Below are positions 61,881 to 64,000 of a DNA stretch of 64,000 nucleotides, piece by piece. Source of the stretch: Bacteroidota bacterium (GTDB taxonomy: Bacteria > Bacteroidota > Bacteroidia > Flavobacteriales > Flavobacteriaceae). Position numbers and translations under genes: made by a program. Under the pieces are notes generated by a model. It had not been told where the DNA came from. It saw only the letters and a list, made by a program, of their open reading frames with translations, and did no database searches. Numbering within the stretch: the first letter of the stretch is position 1; each line of letters starts with the position of its first letter. Location of the stretch: contig JAEWHE010000015.1 of NCBI GenBank assembly GCA_023387965.1, forward strand, positions 62,001 to 126,000, read 5' to 3'.

Positions 61881-63756
61881 TTACGGTGTCTTTTTTTACT
61901 GTTACTTTTGGCTTTGCAAGTTCTCCGCTGGCAATTTTGGCATAATAATCTTCAATACTTCCTTCCAGCATTCGTTTTTCGAGATCGGTTCGGGTAATTT
62001 TTCCTTTTAAATATTTTTCAATCATTAAACTGGCGATTGGTCCTGCCCAACGAGCTCCCCAATATCCGTTTTCCACGAAAACAGCTAACGCAATTTTAGG
62101 ATTTTCTTTTGGTGCAAAAGCCACGAAAATGGAGTGATCTTGCAACTGAACGGTAACGCCGTTGATTTTGGTTTTATTTTCAGCGGTTCCGGTTTTTCCA
62201 CAAATTTCAATGCCTTCCACTTGTAAACTTCGCGCAGTTCCTTCTTTGTAAACACCTAAAAGTCCTTCGATTACGGGTTTGAAATGTTGCTTGTCAATAG
62301 TGGTAACATGTTTGGTTGTGTATTTTTTGTCGATGGTCTGACCTTCGATTTTTTTGATAATATGAGGCGTGTAATAGTAACCTTCGTTTGCCACAGCAGC
62401 CATCATGTTTGCTAACTGAATTGGCGTTGTCAAAACTTCTCCCTGACCAATTGAGTTGGAAATAATTGTGGTGCTTCTCCAGCCGCCATTTGGATACCAA
62501 CGTCCGTAATATTTGGCGTCCGGAATGTGACCTTTTCTTCCGGCAGGCAAATCATAGCCCATAAAACTTCCTAATCCAAAACTTTTTAAGTGATTGCTCC
62601 AAGCATCAACGCCGTAAGTAGGTTTCGGATATTTATCGATAATTAATTTAAAAACATTGGCAAAATAAGTGTTGCACGAATGCGCCATTCCGGTGTGCAG
62701 GTTGTTAGTTCCTACGTCGTGACATTTCATGAAAGCACCTCTTCCGTAGGAAAATCCGTTTCGGCAATAAAAAGACGATTGAGTATCAATCACTTCCTCC
62801 TGTAAACCGATTAGTGCCGTTAAAATTTTAAAGGGCGATCCCGGAGGATATTCTGCGAGAAGTCCTCTGTCATACAAAGGTTTTGCTAACGAATCGTTGT
62901 AAAGATTGGTATAATTTCTTGAACGTTCTCTTCCTACAAGCAAAGCCGGATCGTAAGTTGGTGCTGAAACTAAAGCGAGAATCTCGCCTGATTTTGGCTC
63001 AAGCGCTACGATTCCACCGCGTTTGTTGACCATCAATTGTTCGCCATATTCTTGTAAAACCAAGTCGAGCGAAAGGGTTACATCTTTTCCTTGAACCGGA
63101 ATCGTATCATAAATACCTTCTTTGTAAGAACCAATTTCTCGGTTAAAACGGTCACGCTGAATATATTTTACACCTTTAACACCTCGTAAAACATCTTCGT
63201 AAACTTCTTCAACGCCTTGACGACCGATCAAATCTCCACTTTTGTAATACGGATTTTTTTTGATGATGGCATCGTTTACTTGCGCGATGTAGCCAAATAC
63301 GTTTGCTCCAGCTTTGGTTTGATAATCCCGAAGCGAACGTTTTTGGATGTAAAATCCCTGAAATTTTCTGATTTTTTCTTGGAAACCTGCGTATTCTCTT
63401 TTGTTTAATTGTGGCAAAAATACCGAAGGCAATCTCGGGCTGTACACTTTTGCTTTAGCAATTTTCGTCAAAAATTCTTCTTTAGTAACTTTTAAAAGCG
63501 AACAAAAACTTAAAGTATCGAGATTTTTAATTTCGTTAGGAATCACCATCACATCGTATGACGGTTGATTGGCTACCATTAATTTCCCGTTTCGGTCGTA
63601 CATATAACCGCGTTCGGGATAATCGTATTTAATTTTAATTGCGTTGTTGTCGGACTTTTTTATGAAAGAATCATCTACAATTTGCAAATAAAAAAGCCTG
63701 GCTACAATGATTATTGTAACTACAATTATCAAAACTGGCAAAAAGGCTTTTCTCAT
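61849..63756 (-). CDS. mrdA: Penicillin-binding protein 2 (elongasome transpeptidase)
   Basis: A 635-residue class B PBP with an N-terminal helix (VLIIVVTIIIVARLFYLQ), a dimerisation domain (PERGYMYDRNGKLMVANQPSY) and a transpeptidase domain. The active Ser is in YPPGSPFKILTAL (SPFK where STFK is more usual), the second motif in AHSCNTYFA (SCN), and the third in CGKTGTAEN. It crosslinks peptidoglycan with RodA. It overlaps mreD by four bases (ATGA) and rodA by 32, typical of the mreBCD-mrdA-rodA operon. Confidence 0.96.
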   Translation of the reverse strand: MRKAFLPVLIIVVTIIIVARLFYLQIVDDSFIKKSDNNAIKIKYDYPERGYMYDRNGKLMVANQPSYDVMVIPNEIKNLDTLSFCSLLKVTKEEFLTKIAKAKVYSPRLPSVFLPQLNKREYAGFQEKIRKFQGFYIQKRSLRDYQTKAGANVFGYIAQVNDAIIKKNPYYKSGDLIGRQGVEEVYEDVLRGVKGVKYIQRDRFNREIGSYKEGIYDTIPVQGKDVTLSLDLVLQEYGEQLMVNKRGGIVALEPKSGEILALVSAPTYDPALLVGRERSRNYTNLYNDSLAKPLYDRGLLAEYPPGSPFKILTALIGLQEEVIDTQSSFYCRNGFSYGRGAFMKCHDVGTNNLHTGMAHSCNTYFANVFKLIIDKYPKPTYGVDAWSNHLKSFGLGSFMGYDLPAGRKGHIPDAKYYGRWYPNGGWRSTTIISNSIGQGEVLTTPIQLANMMAAVANEGYYYTPHIIKKIEGQTIDKKYTTKHVTTIDKQHFKPVIEGLLGVYKEGTARSLQVEGIEICGKTGTAENKTKINGVTVQLQDHSIFVAFAPKENPKIALAVFVENGYWGARWAGPIASLMIEKYLKGKITRTDLEKRMLEGSIEDYYAKIASGELAKPKVTVKKDTVNEKPKRIEQH

Positions 63757-64000
63757 CGTTTGGTTGAAGGCTTAAAGATGTATATAATTCCGATACAAAT
63801 AATCAGGGTGAAAATGGAACTGAATAGCGTTCGCAATAAAATATTTAGAATAAAGCTGAATTTAAAAATTTCCAGCGTAAATAGTATGATGTGATGTGTT
63901 AAAACTGAGACGAGCAGGAAAGAAAATCTTTCAGGTGATAATTTGTCGTTGATTCTAACGGTTTGGTACTCATAACTTACTCCAAATGAAAATCGGAAAA
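63753..64000 (-). CDS. mreD: Rod shape-determining protein MreD, 3' part only
   Basis: The last 82 codons are in the window; the start lies beyond the right edge. The tail FRFSFGVSYEYQTVRINDKL and the two closing hydrophobic helices (VSVLTHHIILFTLEIF and LFSSIFTLIICIGIIYIF) match the MreD C-terminus of flavobacteria. It ends with STKR and a TGA overlapping the mrdA ATG. MreD is a membrane partner of MreB/MreC, RodA and PBP2. Confidence 0.88.
   Translation of the reverse strand, partial: FRFSFGVSYEYQTVRINDKLSPERFSFLLVSVLTHHIILFTLEIFKFSFILNILLRTLFSSIFTLIICIGIIYIFKPSTKR

Noticed and set aside
62830..62850. PBP2 active site as degenerate because it reads SPFK
   Set aside because: SxxK only requires Ser and Lys; SCN and KTGT are intact, so the enzyme should be active.
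63321..63336. TCCCGAAGCGAACG in mrdA as a palindrome copy
   Set aside because: Only the left half matches; no inverted arm follows.

Overview
The window is a 64 kb piece of an AT-rich chromosome from the Bacteroidota, most likely Flavobacterium or a close Flavobacteriaceae relative. The reasons are: TAnnTTTG-type promoter boxes, proteins with type IX secretion (T9SS) sorting domains, a SusC/SusD/SusE starch system, a mevalonate pathway with the GYDIA-type GHMP kinase, no encoded CCA on the tRNA, and several flavobacterial dispersed palindromic repeats.

Layout. 1-8.3 kb is housekeeping: the end of an M3 peptidase, a pseudouridine synthase, a prenyltransferase/mevalonate kinase/diphosphomevalonate decarboxylase cluster, TspO, a flavoprotein and a glycerophosphodiesterase. 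8.5-27.3 kb is a complete starch/maltose utilisation locus. A minus-strand operon (MFS transporter, beta-phosphoglucomutase, GH65 maltose phosphorylase, two GH13 enzymes, a small T9SS protein) and a LacI-type regulator lie divergent to susC-susD-susE and a T9SS-secreted GH13 amylase. The inferred route is: starch is cut outside the cell by the T9SS amylase, bound and imported by SusCDE, trimmed in the periplasm by the SusA-like and lipoprotein GH13 enzymes, taken into the cytosol by the MFS carrier, split by maltose phosphorylase, and fed to glycolysis by PgmB.

27.3-30 kb holds an AsmA/DUF748-like membrane protein and the most unusual locus: tRNA-Phe followed by two tandem cassettes. Each cassette has a small GIY-YIG nuclease gene (one intact, one frameshifted), a copy of the 3' end of tRNA-Phe and a terminator hairpin. 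30-36.4 kb is an envelope operon (coaX, a beta-barrel protein, a TPR protein, lptC, a small membrane protein) plus a PpiD-like foldase. 36.4-38.7 kb has the second mevalonate cluster (HMG-CoA reductase and GYDIA GHMP kinase). 38.8-48.4 kb is a peptide-use region: DPP IV peptidase, four POT/PTR-type transporters in a row and a secreted thioredoxin.

48.4-57 kb is again envelope and housekeeping: ComEC, an NlpC/P60 peptidase, LpxB, SurE, a C-terminal processing protease and an unusual ABC permease. 57-60.6 kb is a small accessory patch with a DUF6705-like secreted protein, a lipoprotein gene broken by two frameshifts, a coiled-coil protein and a frameshifted DNA/RNA non-specific endonuclease. 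60.6-64 kb is the elongasome cluster rodA, mrdA and the 3' part of mreD.

Across the window a 16-bp palindrome of the form TCCCGAnGnTTCGGGA recurs in intergenic repeats, inside the mvaD coding sequence, inside both tRNA-Phe remnants and inside a terminator loop, so it behaves like a tiny mobile palindrome. All functional calls rest on reading motifs and family knowledge; no database search was run.
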